Assembly: GCA_907165275.2 (NCBI GenBank)
Contig: OU015649.1
Span: 5,796,001 to 5,860,000, forward strand
DNA length: 64,000 nucleotides
Origin: Zygaena filipendulae
Taxonomy: Eukaryota > Arthropoda > Insecta > Lepidoptera > Zygaenidae
Direction of reading: 5' to 3'
The position numbers and the translations under genes are program-made. Position 1 is the stretch's first letter. Each line of letters begins with the position of its first letter. This document shows positions 1-12,395 of this stretch, piece after piece. The notes beneath the pieces are model-generated. The model was not told where the DNA came from, did not search any database, and saw nothing but the letters and a program-made list of their open reading frames with translations.

Positions 1-107
1 TGACTGGTAGAGAATGCCTTAGGCATTAAGTCCGCCTTTTGTACATAAATGTGCAATAAAGTTCTTTAAATAAATAAAATAAATAAATTGTAATTCAATA
101 AATCTGA
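1..107 (+). repeat. 3' tail of a non-LTR retrotransposon or SINE
   Basis: The window opens inside a sequence ending in GTGCAATAAAG followed by an AAAT-rich simple tail (about 74-107). A polyadenylation-like signal followed by a short tandem tail is typical of the 3' end of insect LINEs and their SINEs. The body lies outside the window, so the family cannot be fixed. Confidence 0.5.
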
Positions 108-2041
108 ACTTCATTGTTAATAATGTTAGTAACACTTTGACTATAAAGACGATTACACAAATAAACGTATAAGTGATCACAAATATGTATTCAAAACCAC
201 ACACATCATTATTAAAATGAAGGATAACATTATTCATTATGCACCCTTTTGTATGAAGACAAATGATGGTACGCAAACTACATCAATTGTGTGTAGGTAC
301 TGTATGCGAAACATTATCATGCATTGACCGTACATGTTCTAGGTAGATAATTTGCTTTAGACTAGTGCGATGCCAGACGAGGCTCCGGCAAGAGGGTGAG
401 TGGTAAGCCTTATTTGAGGCGAGCGCGCGTGACGGGAAACCGGAAACGCGTCTTGTATATCGCATTACGCCGTCCAAATTCTCATCAAATCATCCACCCA
501 CAATAACGCTGCAAATCCCAACACGAAATCACCAAATATTGAAGCTGTAATGGAGTCGCATTACCATCGTACTATTGTTGATGTAGAACGTTGAAATGCG
601 CCAACGAAACATACTGTGAGCATAACATTTTGAGAAGTACCTAAGAGATAAAATCCATGATGCCTTTAAGGTAAGTTGGTAAGCCGCATAAAATCTTTAA
701 CAGAGAAAAGTCGTAGCAACACCTGTTTGTCGGCACATTTAAATTATCTTAACGGATATAAAGTGACTGGATAATGCAACGCTTTCAAGGGCTTTACCGC
801 TTAAAGCGTCTACGTACTATGTTCGCAAATCATTAATTTTAATTCTTGCCTCGTGACGGCGGCCGCTTTAATGAGTTATTGGCAATCGCAGAAGTATCCT
901 CCCCTGTTCCACCCCGTGGACTTTTTACACTTTTTCTCAGGGACTTAGCATAATGTAAAAAAATGTTGCTCGGCCTCTCTGCATACTAATTACTTGTTGT
1001 GTCGCCTTTTGGTAAGTAACGCCTGGAACTTTACCTACCGGAACTTCAACAGCTCGGCACAAGATTAACAACTTTTACCCTCGATCGTGCTACCGATCAC
1101 TTATCAACGACTTTTTACAAGATTATTCCGCAATTTTTCGATTTCTCTTAGAAATAAAAGCGTCGCCTTTCACAAATTGGTGATGGATTCGCAAAAAAAA
1201 AATTAACTCTGGAGTAGCAGCCCGCTGTGCACTGAATATTTGAAATTTTAATGGATTCTCAATTTGTATTCTGACTGTTGAGTTAAAATTCTCAGAAATA
1301 GCAATCATATAAAAATCAAAAATAATTTCAATAGCTACTGTTTCATTTGAATCAATTTTCCCAGCTACTAAAAAATTAATAGTACATTGTTATCCTAGGG
1401 GTGAAAGTAACGGGGTAAGTAGGGGGTAAAGTAAGGGGTGAAAGGGTCTTTCTCCCGAGGGTAACACTGTGCTTTTCATTACGAATGCAAGGAAAGTCAA
1501 AATAAAAATAGGAATTAGCTAAAGAAAAAATGAGTGAAGATCGGATAGTCGCTTGACACTTTCCCACCTATTTCTTTTTCTTTGGCCGGCTAGCTATTCA
1601 GCCAGTATTTTTTATTTACATTGTGGCGACCTAAAAAAAATATTATCTTTAATTATTAATTATTAATTAAAGAAAATAAAAAATATAAATAGGAATTAGC
1701 TTAAGAAAAAGTGAGTGAATTTTATTTTAATTAATACCTACTTAAACTTTACGTTATTTCAATTTTACATCGCGCTTTCTGGCTGTATAGAAAGTTGAAA
1801 CATGGTTCAATAGAAATGTGAAAATAGACCTAGTTTTTTTTTAATAATTTGACAGTTGTCAGTTGAAAGCGATTCTCCCTAGGGCTGAAAAGGGTTACTT
1901 TCAACCCGCTTCTCAGGCAACTTCAGACCTACTTTCCGAGTATGAGTAATGAAAAAGTCTTTACGACTTAATTAATGATTCAAAATATGAATCACGGCAC
2001 GACAGATAAGTTTATTTTTCTGTTTGTAGGTTTGTTTGTTA
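108..2041. other. Intergenic DNA without a supportable gene
   Basis: No reading frame looks like a protein. A less AT-rich patch at about 360-480 and another at 840-1090 stand out from the AT-rich surroundings. A short direct duplication is visible: the motif ATAGGAATTAGCT followed by a lysine-rich-looking purine run and TGAGTGAA occurs at about 1506-1541 and again at about 1687-1720. Otherwise I see only AT-rich sequence. Confidence 0.5.
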
Positions 2042-2266
2042 AATCCTACTGATATTATAAACGCGAAAGTTTGTGAGAATGTATGGATGGATGGATCGAT
2101 GGATGGATGTTTGTTACTCTTTCACGCAAAAACTACTGGATGGATTTAAATGAAACTTTACAATAATATAGCTTAAACATCAGATTAGCACATAGGGTAC
2201 TTTTTATCCCGGGATTCCCGCGGGAACTCTGAAATTAACGCGGGTGAAACCTCGGGGCACAACTAG
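2042..2266 (+). mobile_element. Helitron-like short nonautonomous element
   Basis: Begins with a TCCTACTGATATTATAAA-type head and ends with the GCGGGTGAAAC hairpin region and CTAG before T. Inside is the usual text of this family (TTTGTTACTCTTTCACGC, then GGTACTTTTTATCCCGGG) plus an ATGG microsatellite at about 2080-2108. A|TC...CTAG|T ends and a 3' hairpin are Helitron hallmarks. Confidence 0.75.
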
Positions 2267-2397
2267 TAATTGATATTTAATTTTTATCATTCAGTAGCTT
2301 GAGTCACTTGAATTGACAAAGTATCACAATGGGATCGAGCTATTAAAGTTCAAGCTACAGAATTTTGGTTGTGTTTCAATTTCGAACAGAATTGTGA

Positions 2398-2660
2398 ATG
2401 AAACTATCCGTCCATGGTTTATTAGAGTGTATTATCTCTATGGTTGAAGCGATCCAGCGGCAGCGTGCAGCGTGCAGCGTTCCAATACCCAGCGACACGT
2501 GGAGCACGTGCGCACGGCGCGTCGCACGTCGTCACATTGTCCGCGCGCCACGACCCGCCGCGCCCGGGAACTTGTGTTTTTTAAACTTTTGCCGTCTCGC
2601 AAACAGGGGGCAGGAAAGTTACAATTGTATTCTCCCTCCGCCCCATTCAATATGTGACCT
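2398..2660. other. GC-rich island with two CACGTG E-boxes
   Basis: A patch much richer in G and C than its surroundings. It contains a short GCAGCGT(GCAGCGT) duplication near 2462-2480 and two CACGTG palindromes near 2498-2512, plus runs of CpG (GCGCGTCGCACGTCGTC). Short frames are open on both strands here, but neither resembles a protein I know and both read like GC-rich chance frames. It could be a promoter or enhancer-like CpG patch. Confidence 0.35.
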
Positions 2661-2903
2661 GCTTATTTATTGGAGGCGTCGGCAGAGTTCTCAGACAATA
2701 TGTTGCGAACTATCCAGGCAACGCACCAAGAAACGAACTCTTAAACAAAACACAATTTAGCTCAGAAGAGAAAGTAAACTGTCTCTTCGTACTTAATCTT
2801 GCAAGACTGTAAAGAAACTTGAACTACCGAAGAAGGTAGTAGACACCTACCTACTTATAATATCCTAAGCCTAACTAATATCTATACATAGATCTATATA
2901 CGA

Positions 2904-3190
2904 CAACATATAAATAAAATTTAAATGTCTGTAATTCCAAATTAACAGTTTTTCACTAAAATGCATAATTATGAAAGTATATAAGATACTTACATAAAAA
3001 TATCAATTTTTTTATTTTTTGTCTGTCTGTCTGTTTGTTCCGACTGAAACGGCTGGACCGATTTTAATGGGACTTTTATTGGCAGATAGCTGATGTTATA
3101 GGGCTACTTAGGCTACTTTTATTTTAGAAAAAAATAGTTCCTGCGGGAATTGCGAAATTCACGCGGGCAAAACCGTGGGGCATAGTTAGT
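2904..3190 (+). mobile_element. Helitron-like element, TCTG-rich subfamily
   Basis: The stretch starting CATATAAATAAAATT at about 2909 is shared with 58485 onward, including a GTCTGTCTGTCTGTTTGTTCC segment, the ACCGATTTTAA block and a TTAGGCTA block. It ends in a decayed GCGGGCAAAACCGTGGGGC hairpin and TAGT at 3190. The 5' boundary is approximate. Confidence 0.6.
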
Positions 3191-4445
3191 TTTATAAATG
3201 ATACTTTGAGTTTTTTATCTTATGATAATATTATACAATATTTTTACACTTGAATCAACACTATATCAGATATTACATCTTGGTGCACGTCAGTATTGGT
3301 TGACTTGTGTAGAAGACTGGCCGTTCAGTATTCAGAACGCAGTAGTCATTACCCGAGCCAGACGTTGGATTTCCCAGAAGATAGAGCAGCGCAAATGTAC
3401 CTACCTATAGTCCCGTTGAATAATGATCACATCGAATACGAACTCAATTGAAAGTTTAGATTTAAATAAAAGTTCGTGGAATAACAAATTTTGTTGTGCA
3501 CCGAAGATTTGTGCACTCTCAATAATCTAAGAAGCGCGAAGAAAGAATCTATCGAAGCTAAAACGCCCCGAGCATTTAACTTTCGCCGTTGTTTAAGGAA
3601 TGCTCAAATTTAAATACGGAATCCATTTTGTGTTCAAATGAGTTTTCGGAATAGCCAATTAGTTGTTAGCGCCCGCCCGCCCTCGTTCGCTTTCATTAGG
3701 CTATATAGTTTCCAAAATATCTGGACCCCCTCAGAAATGTATTTGTCGGTTGCCGTTTCATTTTCTTTAAACAGTTCGGCCAAGCAAGGAGCTAAAAGTA
3801 ACTTAGTTGTAAAATTTTACTGGTATTTCGCGGTGTGTTCTCCGCTTTAACGTTAAAATATTACGTAATTATATTATACGAAATCCTTAAAAATAGCTAG
3901 CCAGTCAAAAGTGTACTGTGATACACATAAGTATTACAAGAGTTAAGAAAAAGATAATAATATAAAATACCATTTTGTACAAAGTTTTAGATTTTTTCAA
4001 TTAGGTTTTTCAAAACCACCAAGCAGAGTTTGCTCATGGCAACGTAAGTAGTTTCATTAACCAGGCTTTCCTCGACACGTATCATGAAATATGTCTGTCC
4101 CACGATAACCTAAACAGAACAGTTTGAAATGCATAATTTTATTTTTAAATTCTTATTTCATAAGACAATCTTCTCCTCGCTCCTTATCTAACAACGAACA
4201 TATCTCGCCCCCGCTCTCGAGGAAAATCGTCCAATATAAAGTCGGTTTAATTTGCGCTTTTCGCACTCAATGGGATGGAATAATATCGAGCAATTTGGTT
4301 ACCGCGGGCATAAATACGGCGGGCTGCGTTGTAATTGTAACGCGGGCAATTCACGCCTCGCTAAGACGGAGCGAGAAAGTTTGCAAGTTTTGTAGAGCGG
4401 TGGCCGTTGCGTTCCGACACGCCTAACGCGAACTAATTGACTCGA
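3191..4445. other. Intergenic DNA with a less AT-rich block at 4180-4440
   Basis: No gene is supportable. The block at 4180-4440 is uniform, non-repetitive within the window and richer in GC (ends with CACGCCTCGCTAAGACGG and GCGTTCCGACACGCC). Such sequence inside AT-rich insect intergenic DNA is often conserved regulatory DNA. That is an inference that only a cross-species alignment can settle. Confidence 0.35.
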
Positions 4446-4659
4446 CAGCATCGTAGCTGTAGTGGTAAAATAACTGACTGCTACGCCAGGTGTCACGGGT
4501 TCGATACCCACATTAGGGTTTATAACATTTTATGTGGTGAACATTGGTGTTTATTCTGAATCATAAGTATCATAATATCATCTTTCTGGTGCTTTAGGAC
4601 TAGGGGATACTGTGTGATAGTGTTCAAGCATTATTATTACTATTATTATTATTAGTTGC
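4446..4659 (+). mobile_element. tRNA-derived SINE
   Basis: A tRNA-like head carries an A-box-like TAGCTGTAGTGG at about 4454 and a B-box GGGTTCGATACCC at about 4498-4510, the two internal RNA polymerase III promoter elements. It is followed by an unrelated body and a 3' ATT trinucleotide tail at about 4630-4655. The head does not close as a full modern tRNA cloverleaf, and the body and tail make it a SINE rather than a tRNA gene. Confidence 0.7.
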
Positions 4660-4660
4660 A

Positions 4661-4854
4661 TCTAATATATAAAATTCTCGTGTCACAATGTTCGTTCCCA
4701 TACTCCTCCGAAACGGCTTGACCGATTCTCATGAAATTTTTTATGCATATTCAGTAAGCCTGAGAATTGGCTACTATCTATTTTTCATCCCCCTAAAGGG
4801 AGTTCCTGCGAGAATTCCGAAACTCATGCGGGTGAAACCGCCGGGCACAGCTAG
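4661..4854 (+). mobile_element. Helitron-like short element, complete ends
   Basis: Starts TCTAATATATAAAATT directly after A (4660) and ends CACAGCTAG directly before T (4855), the A|TC...CTAG|T signature. A hairpin region GCGGGTGAAACCGCCGGGC precedes the end. It inserts at the 3' tail of the SINE at 4446-4659. The same subfamily is at 11900-12086. Confidence 0.8.
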
Positions 4855-7800
4855 TATTCTTATATAATAATATTGATTACAAAAGCATGCATTATATACC
4901 AGAGTCTGATTTTCTTTTTTGTATAGTTTCAGTGTTTTTTTTTATTTATCTAGTATGAATTTATCACGTGAAGTGAGACATTGTACATGCTATAGGAGCA
5001 TTGGATACATATATGCGTCGTAGAAGCGAAACGTGTTCCCATCACCATCAAAAGAAAGCACAAAGTAAAATAGATCTACTCAATTTTCCTTAGAACATAC
5101 AAAGTAATTACAAATACGAAGCCTCCCATCACTTAACATAATAGAATAACGAATGTCATTTTCTTTAATTCTGACCCTTCCGCGGTTCGCGCGGGGAATG
5201 CAAAATTCGCGAAATTAGAGTGAATAAACCTGTGTTGTAATTAAAGTCGGGTGCCGGGCGCGCCGGGACCGACGGCCGCCCATCTTTCTTGGCTGGCCCA
5301 CGAATTAAGCACCGAATTGCTTTAGTAATTCCAAGTATATATTCCTGGACGTTCTCCGTAAAGTACTGTACAGTAAATCACTTTTACTGCTCCGATTTTC
5401 GCCACTTAAATCCCTAATCGTGTCATATCTACGGTAATTTATTAATCGAAAGTATCTACTTTTCTTCTATTAAGAAATGTTTATAGAACATTAGATAGAA
5501 TTGACTTAAAGCCAATTATGTTTAAATTGACTTGCTTTTTATATATAAAATATGAAATAGGTAGGTATATCCTAAACCTACAGTTTCTCGTATAAAGTAA
5601 CAAAATAAATTGTATTAGGTACAGCATATATAACTTGCCTACCACTAGCTAAATGATTTGATTCGCAGTGAGCCAACACTTAGATGATCAGTGGTAACAA
5701 GAGACGCAACAGTTAAGCTCGGAACCGCCCTCGACCACTTCCGCCCGCCCAGTACCACTGCCGCCCAAACTCTAACAAACACTCGCCGTAGTGTTGGCCT
5801 TACGTCGATAAATTTATTTCTACTTTCAAAATTATTTATTATTAATTTTTTCTACAGTTGCGTTAAAACAAAGCCTAAGTTTTAATTTATAGACGAGTTT
5901 ATATAATTCCTTGTAAACAACGGAAATCCCATTTAATTCTGTGCAGTAGTATTTACATGAGGCGCGTATAAGCGCAGATAAAGACGGTATTTTTTTTTTA
6001 TATTTTAACTGGGTTCTGCTATAAGGAATAATAAGAGCAGTTTTCTTTTAAATATCATCAATGTACGCCTGGTTTATATAAAATTTCATAGATTTTCTTC
6101 TATCGAGTTTCTTACAAATTAATCGATAAGTAAATGTTAAAATCATACGTTCTCCTCACTAGGGGGTGAGAGTTTGCAGAGCTAATGATTGCTTTGATAA
6201 TCGCCGGTAGAGACTTAGCGAAAGACTATAACCTTCACTAACAATTGTAATGTTAAACTTGCTCACGGTTAAAACAGGTCATAGAACGGTCCAAGCAATG
6301 ATATTCTATGTATTGGGTCCAAGATATTTATAAACAAGTAGATATTCGAACAATAAAAAAACATTGAACTTTAAGGTATTTGTACAAAATAATCAATAGC
6401 TTGAATTACAATGTAGTTTAAAATATTTATAGAACTTTCTGTAAGTTGTTTTCATATTCTGACCAAAAAATATTTTGTTATTTGTAACTGTGTACTATTT
6501 TCTCTTACTAACTTAATGGCATTAATGCCTATCCAAGGAGCTTGTTGCCATATTGAAAAAAAGTAGAAGAAAAAGTCAATAGTTCACGCGATTCATGAAG
6601 GAGCATAGTATCGCAATCTCCAAATGAAAAACAAAATAATAACACCGAAACTCAGAAAAATGTTGACTGGTTAAAAGGAATAATAATATGCCACTGCCAT
6701 GACCACAGGTAATTAAAAAACAGGTGATTTCTTTAAGACCTGTTCCAATATTTATATTCTCTGTGTAAAAATGAAACTTAGAAAATTTTATTCAAAAAGT
6801 ACTTACGCAAAGTTTAAAATAGAGTTGTCGAAGAATGATTGTCGCGTAAACTACTGGCTGAAGAAGATTTGCAAACTTCGTGACACGGAGCAATTGAAAA
6901 TAGAAAATTCTTCTGGACGATTCGCTGCAAGAAGCTCACAGGTCGTATTATTTACAAACTTCTCGTACTTACTTTTTACAAAATCACTATTGCTTCATCT
7001 CTGATCTCTGATCATGGCAATAAATTTAACAATGATCCAATAATATATATTAATTTATCTTTTACATCCTTTGCACTCTTGCTATTCAACTTACTAGTTG
7101 GCAATATACACTATGCATTTGTTGCTATGAACTTAAATCATAATGCAAAAATAAATCAATAGGTAGATTTACCCATTTAATACATACGCACAAATATAAT
7201 TAAAATTAAAATTGAAATGTCCGTTATTTCCCCGACTTCAAAAAAAGTTAGATGACTATGTTACATGTTTATCTCTTTGGTATAATCACGAGTCTATTAT
7301 TGGGTCAACTAATTTGAATATACCTATTAAATTATTTAATAAATTATAACAGTAGGCACATACTACCCTGACTTTATTCTTCCTGTACAACAGTAACGTT
7401 TTATGTACATTCATATGGTTATACTGACATGATGCTGTATTTATTATTTATTTAATTACTTGTTACATATAATATAACAATATTACAATACCTAAAGAAA
7501 AGAACAATCCAATGTATTGAGTTATCTAAAAAAACTTTTTAATATGGTCTGCTGGACCTCTCAAAGCATTCGCGACAGCTCTACATCAGTGTAAAATTAT
7601 CTTAATAAGTTTATGTAGTTGACCTGCTCTTTTTACTCTATTGAGAATGATAATATACACAAATAAATAGTATAATAATCATTATTTCAAACGGGCGATC
7701 TAGGGTATCTACAACTTTGGAATATATCGTGGCCTTTCTTAATGACCAGTTATTTTTCTGTCCTGTGTAATTTAATATTTATGTATCGTTTAAATGTAGA

Positions 7801-9175
7801 AACGTACCTACCTAATTTCTTGTGGGCCAGTTGGCCAAAATACGCAGGTACTTATCCAGAAGTGGCACTTAACTCAACAGAATAAACTGCGGTGGTGCCT
7901 ACTGCGTAAACACGGAAATTCCATCCCACAAACGACCTACGCCGTAGAGGTCATTCAAGTTTCATTACCAATAGCCTCCTAGCTCATAACTTATTCAGTT
8001 AGGGGTAGCTAATACATTTTAACATTCAATTTGCTACCTGAAGAAATGTTATGATGTTGTAAACCAACGCCTACAAATTCTTTTACATTGTACCATATCA
8101 CCATCGTATAAGTTTCAACATCCAATAGGCCATTAAGAGCCCAACATCCAACGTTGTTTATCTTAGTCGATCTTAAAATGCAATTTTCTGTATTGTTAAA
8201 AAATCAAAAATATTGCAACCTCTCCCAAAAAAAAACTTAGTTTTTACGCTTTAATTATTACCAAAGATCTTCTTTAATATACCTCTGAGAAATCGATAGC
8301 TTAACTGTACTTAACCTTAAATCCAAAAACAATGTCTGTTGTCATTTACGCGCCGTTTGTGTAATAAAATATAGAAAGTAGCGCGCAAAAGCCATCGCGA
8401 CCCCTTATTACTCGCCGCAACACCATCCCTATTACACACAAACAAGTTATTCGTTTCAAATTGAAAACTTTCCACCCCACTAGCCATTTTGCGGCTGTGG
8501 CCCATAAATTCCCGACAATTTTGTTTTATTTCTCGATGCAGGCACGGTAATAAAAGTAAGCTGGACGTGAGACAAAGCCTCCAGCCGGGATTACGTGGCC
8601 ATCGCAATGGATCACTGCAGCCAGTGATATGGTGTCTAAACAACGCCACCTGACTGACTGTTGACGATCCTGTTAACTTTACAGTACTGGCAAAAACTTA
8701 CTAGACTGATACTTTAGATACACCTAGTAAGTACCTTCATTTTAAAAAACGAAACAAACTGTAAAAACTATATTGCATTGCAATCAAATAATATGACAAC
8801 GAAATCTAAATTCAAAACACCTTTGAGTTTGCATTTCTCAATTGTGAGTTTTCTCTATAATCAGTATGCATTTGTAGCTCACGATGCATGCATGCTGGAA
8901 TTTCTCCAATCTCATCTATTCTATTGTTGGCAGGAGAAACAAAGAGGCCGCATGTGTGATCTTCGGTAGACGACTATTGTCCTGCCGGGTTTTAAACTCA
9001 ATGTGTTGAGTAAGCTGGCTTGAAGTAAGCACTTGCTGAGTATTTCCTAAATAACGCAAAAAATATCGCATAGGTATATGCAATTGTTTCGTCAGCATAT
9101 TCTATTCTAGAAGCAGTACATTTAACAATTTTCAAAGTAAATAATAATTCTAATCTAGAAAGCAATTATTTTTAT
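4855..9175. other. Intergenic DNA, no gene seen
   Basis: About 4.3 kb of mostly AT-rich sequence. A GC-rich island lies at about 5185-5330 (GGGCGCGCCGGGACCGACGG then GGCTGGCCCACG) and a milder one at about 8330-8650, where a 110-residue minus-strand frame is open. That frame shows no domain and no splice context, so I do not call it a gene. Nothing else is identifiable. Confidence 0.45.
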
Positions 9176-9412
9176 AAATTCCGAAATTAATGCGGGTGAA
9201 ACGGTGGGGAACAGCTACCCCGCCGTTTCACCGGTGCCTTAATTTCGGATTTCTTGCAAGAGTTTCGGGATAAAAAGTACCTTTCCTTAAGTTCCTTTTC
9301 TGTACCCCTGACAACATGTGTGCAAAATTCAGTGATGATCGGTTAAGTCGCTAAGGCGTGAAAGCGCGCAAACAAACATACAAATAAACTCACTTTAGCG
9401 TTTATAACAATA
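9176..9412. mobile_element. Two Helitron-like copies joined 3' end to 3' end
   Basis: A plus-oriented 3' end (about 9177-9217, GCGGGTGAAACGGTGGGGAACAGC) is directly abutted by a minus-oriented copy (about 9218-9412, starting CTACCCCGCCGTTTCACC). Together they form a near-palindrome around 9217. Only about 40 bp of the plus copy remains. The minus copy keeps the CTGTACCCCTGACAAC and GATCGGTTAAGTCG blocks and ends near TTTATAA. Confidence 0.65.
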
Positions 9413-10920
9413 TGGATTTCTATCTGTATAATTTCAACGTGAGCCATCTGCCACAAGAGGTTGATACCTACTAATTGAACAATTCACGGAAAATTATCTT
9501 TGTAATTTTCTTGTATCTACTTTTATTACGTTCTTATAAAAATTAGTGTATTTGACCTTCCTGATAATAAAACAGGTAGGTAGGTAGGTACGCGGATTAC
9601 CCAGGAAAATAACTCTAACAAGACTTTATGACACCAATATCAAATACGCGCTACGGAGCGAGCTTAACAATAAAACATCAATATCGTGCGACAAGAAAGA
9701 GCGTGGGAGCCAATTAATTTCTGTTGAGACCACGGTTTATGTTTTCCCGGATAAATAAGGAGATTTAGCAACGATGCCTGAAGCCGCCTCGTAAAATGGC
9801 CGGCTCGTAACGGATCCTGACCATTGTCCCAACTAATGATTCTCGATTAGAGTTCAACTACATGTTTAAAATTCAGACTATAGGTATACAGAAACCTCGA
9901 GTGACCCCACTATGAGTACATATTATAACTAAAGACCTGTGATAGATATAATGATAGATACGTATCTGAAAATTCCATGACTTAAGTAAGAGATCTATAA
10001 GCAAGCATTTAGTTTTTAGTACTACAGTATTTAATTAGTTTTAACTATTATTGATCATTATTCTGAAGAATAAATAATCTTTAAAATCAGGATTTATCCT
10101 ATTTTACATTAAGTTTATGTTGCATTTCCGAAACCCCACGAGTGGAGCTGCGAGCACGAACTAGTTAAAATTCACATCTATAGATACAATGACTTAATTT
10201 ACACTTTACCATTTTTTTGTAATTCTTTTGAATAGTAAACAGGAACAACCATATTATACTCGTTGGGCTTGAAAAAATTGAAGACTTGATACCTATTATG
10301 TACTTACAAACTTGTAGCTATCTCATTGATTCTTTACGACCACCACAGCATCCACTCTTCGCGCAATATCGGACAACGTAAGAGTCATTCGCTTGCATTT
10401 TATTTTCCTAGAGGAGTCGGCGAGGCCGGGCGATGACTAAATAATGACCAGAATAACGCTGTTTTATTGCCGCCTCCGTGTTGCGAATATATAAATGAAC
10501 TCTCTGGGGAGTGTTAAAGACGCCGCCAAAGAACTCGTGTCGAAACAAGTCTGGCTCAGAGAAATGGCGCCGTAAACCGCCCCTCTCTCTTCCAAGGCAT
10601 CATTTTGCGCATTCCCCGAAACTACATTCTCGAAAACAAAAATAATAATAGAAACTGTGCAAATATCGCACCTGGCTATATTTATCTGCAGGAATAATCA
10701 ACTGTAAAATGAATTCAAATTTTTTCCTTCCTCATGTTGAGTGTGATAAGGTAAGGATATAATTCCTACGTTTTAAAATGCCATCTCAATATTTACCTAT
10801 TCACCATTTAGATAAAAATAACTGTATAAGCAATTATAGACTTTATTGTGATAAATGTTTTTAGTCCAGGACTGTACTTATGAATACTTCAGCTAAAATC
10901 TGAATCATCTATATATATAT
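9413..10920. other. Intergenic DNA with two candidate conserved blocks
   Basis: No gene is supportable. Two non-repetitive, less AT-rich blocks lie at about 9640-9850 and 10330-10640. The second has TTTTATTGCCGCC, a GGCGCCGTAAACC patch and E-box-like words. A GGTA microsatellite is at about 9575-9591. These blocks could be enhancers or exons of an untranslated RNA; I cannot tell which. Confidence 0.35.
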
Positions 10921-11149
10921 TCTATATATATAAAATGCTTTGTCCTGAAGGACTGATATTTGTTTCAGCCTAAACCGCTGATCGTAAAGATCTGAAACTT
11001 GGAAGTTGTGTTCTTTCTATATCGTAGACATCCGATAAGAAAGGATTTTCCAAAATTCAAAAAGGGTGAAAAGGGGATGAAAAGTTTGTATGGAACAATT
11101 CCGCGGGAACTCCGAAATTATCGCGGGTGAAATTGCGCGGGACAGCTAG
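10921..11149 (+). mobile_element. Helitron-like element, subfamily with GTCCTGAAGGACTG head
   Basis: Begins TCTATATATATAAAATGC and ends GACAGCTAG before T. The inner text (CCTGAAGGACTGATATT, CATCCGATAAGAAAGGATTT, GGAACAATTCCGCGGG) is shared with the reverse copies at 22841-23080 and 41597-41830, which defines a subfamily of about 230-240 bp. Confidence 0.75.
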
Positions 11150-11899
11150 TCTATAATATATTTGTGATTCCAGAGAATGAAAACTATGTTGCTCCTATTG
11201 CAAGTGCAATACATACCTATGCCTCGGAACTAATTGAATTATTCACGACTAGAGGGGATAGAATACCTAAGGTATCTATCAATGAAACTTGAATGTCTTT
11301 CTTTCCTTTATCAACAAGACGTTCCAGCAAAATACACACATTTTTTATAATACTATATCTTTAAAGCTTTAATGGAAAAAATACTTACCTTTTGTCCGAA
11401 CATAAAAAGATCCAGGCAAAATAAAAATTTTATTACCTCGCAGCGTCGTGGAAGTATACAATTATTGCATTTGAAATTTTGTTTTGTTCTTCTGATTTGG
11501 ATGTGCGATGTTATGGAAAATTAAAATGTTAATTGTATCTACCCAATTTCATGAAGGAGTCGAATAGATGCTACGTTGATATACTATTAATGTAATCGTT
11601 CGGAAACAGGGAGAGGCAATAAAATTTAGCCTTCAGGTAGATAGAACATGCACCCCACTTCGCCACCTTTGCCAGCATAATTTTTCGCAGTGTGGATTCA
11701 ATATTATTTCATTTAATTTTATTCTATAAACCGTTTCGGAAATTCACCCGCATGTGTTTCGGAATTCCCGCAGGAACTCCAAAATTCTTTCATATTCTTC
11801 TTCTCGGTACAATAACAAACACAACAAAAATAGGATTAGCGAAATTGGTCCGTCGTTCACGCGTGATGCCGTGATTAAGGGAAATAGGGCCGGGCAACA
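11150..11899. other. Intergenic DNA with a decayed Helitron-like fragment
   Basis: Mostly AT-rich, no gene. Near 11740-11785 the words AATTCACCCGCATG and GGAATTCCCGCAGGAACTCC look like broken 3' hairpin text of the Helitron-like family, and 11835-11898 reads like another scrap. Confidence 0.4.
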
Positions 11900-12086
11900 T
11901 CTAATATACATAAATCACGTGTCACGTTGTTTGTCCGCGATGGACTCCGAAACTACTGAATCGATTGTGATGAAATTTCGTCACTATGTTGTATTTGGCC
12001 CAACTTAAAAGATAGGATAGTTTTTATCCCGGAATTCCTGCGGGAACTCCGAAATTACCGCGGAAGAAATCGCGGGGGACAGCTAG
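11900..12086 (+). mobile_element. Helitron-like short element, complete ends
   Basis: A|TCTAATATACATAAATCACG at the 5' end and ACAGCTAG|T at the 3' end, with the CCCGGAATTCCTGCGGGAAC block before the terminal hairpin. Same subfamily as 4661-4854. Confidence 0.8.
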
Positions 12087-12390
12087 TATAGTATAAATTA
12101 TACTAAAAGAATATGGGGAAAATCAAAAGATACTTTCTATGATAGTAAACAATGATTTATGATAACAATAATACTTTACATTACATGTTATTTACATATA
12201 TAAACATTATTTGGTATTAATTTTACAGTACAAAAATAGACTTTTAATAAAATAATGACTGAAACTATAATATTATAATATTAAGAATTATGATATTTAT
12301 CTGCTTACAAAACATAATATTTTTTTTATCATACCTTTGGTCGTTATATATGTATAAGTATTAAACTCAATTTCGTTCTTTACTCGTGTC
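12087..12390. other. AT-rich left flank of the BEL element
   Basis: About 300 bp of A- and T-rich sequence with no recognisable feature, ending in the left copy of the CCTGG target duplication at 12391-12395. Confidence 0.6.
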
Positions 12391-12395
12391 CCTGG
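12391..12395. repeat. Target-site duplication of the BEL/Pao element, left copy
   Basis: CCTGG occurs immediately before the left LTR and again immediately after the right LTR at 19444-19448. A 5-bp duplication is usual for BEL/Pao integrases and shows that both outer ends come from one integration event. Confidence 0.9.

Noticed and set aside
2398..2760. 120-residue plus-strand frame and a 70-residue minus-strand frame in the GC-rich island
   Set aside because: Open on both strands because GC-rich DNA has few stops; no domain, no splice sites in phase, and low-complexity Arg/Cys content.
8317..8649. 110-residue minus-strand frame
   Set aside because: No recognisable motif, no splice or promoter context; composition fits a chance frame in a less AT-rich block.
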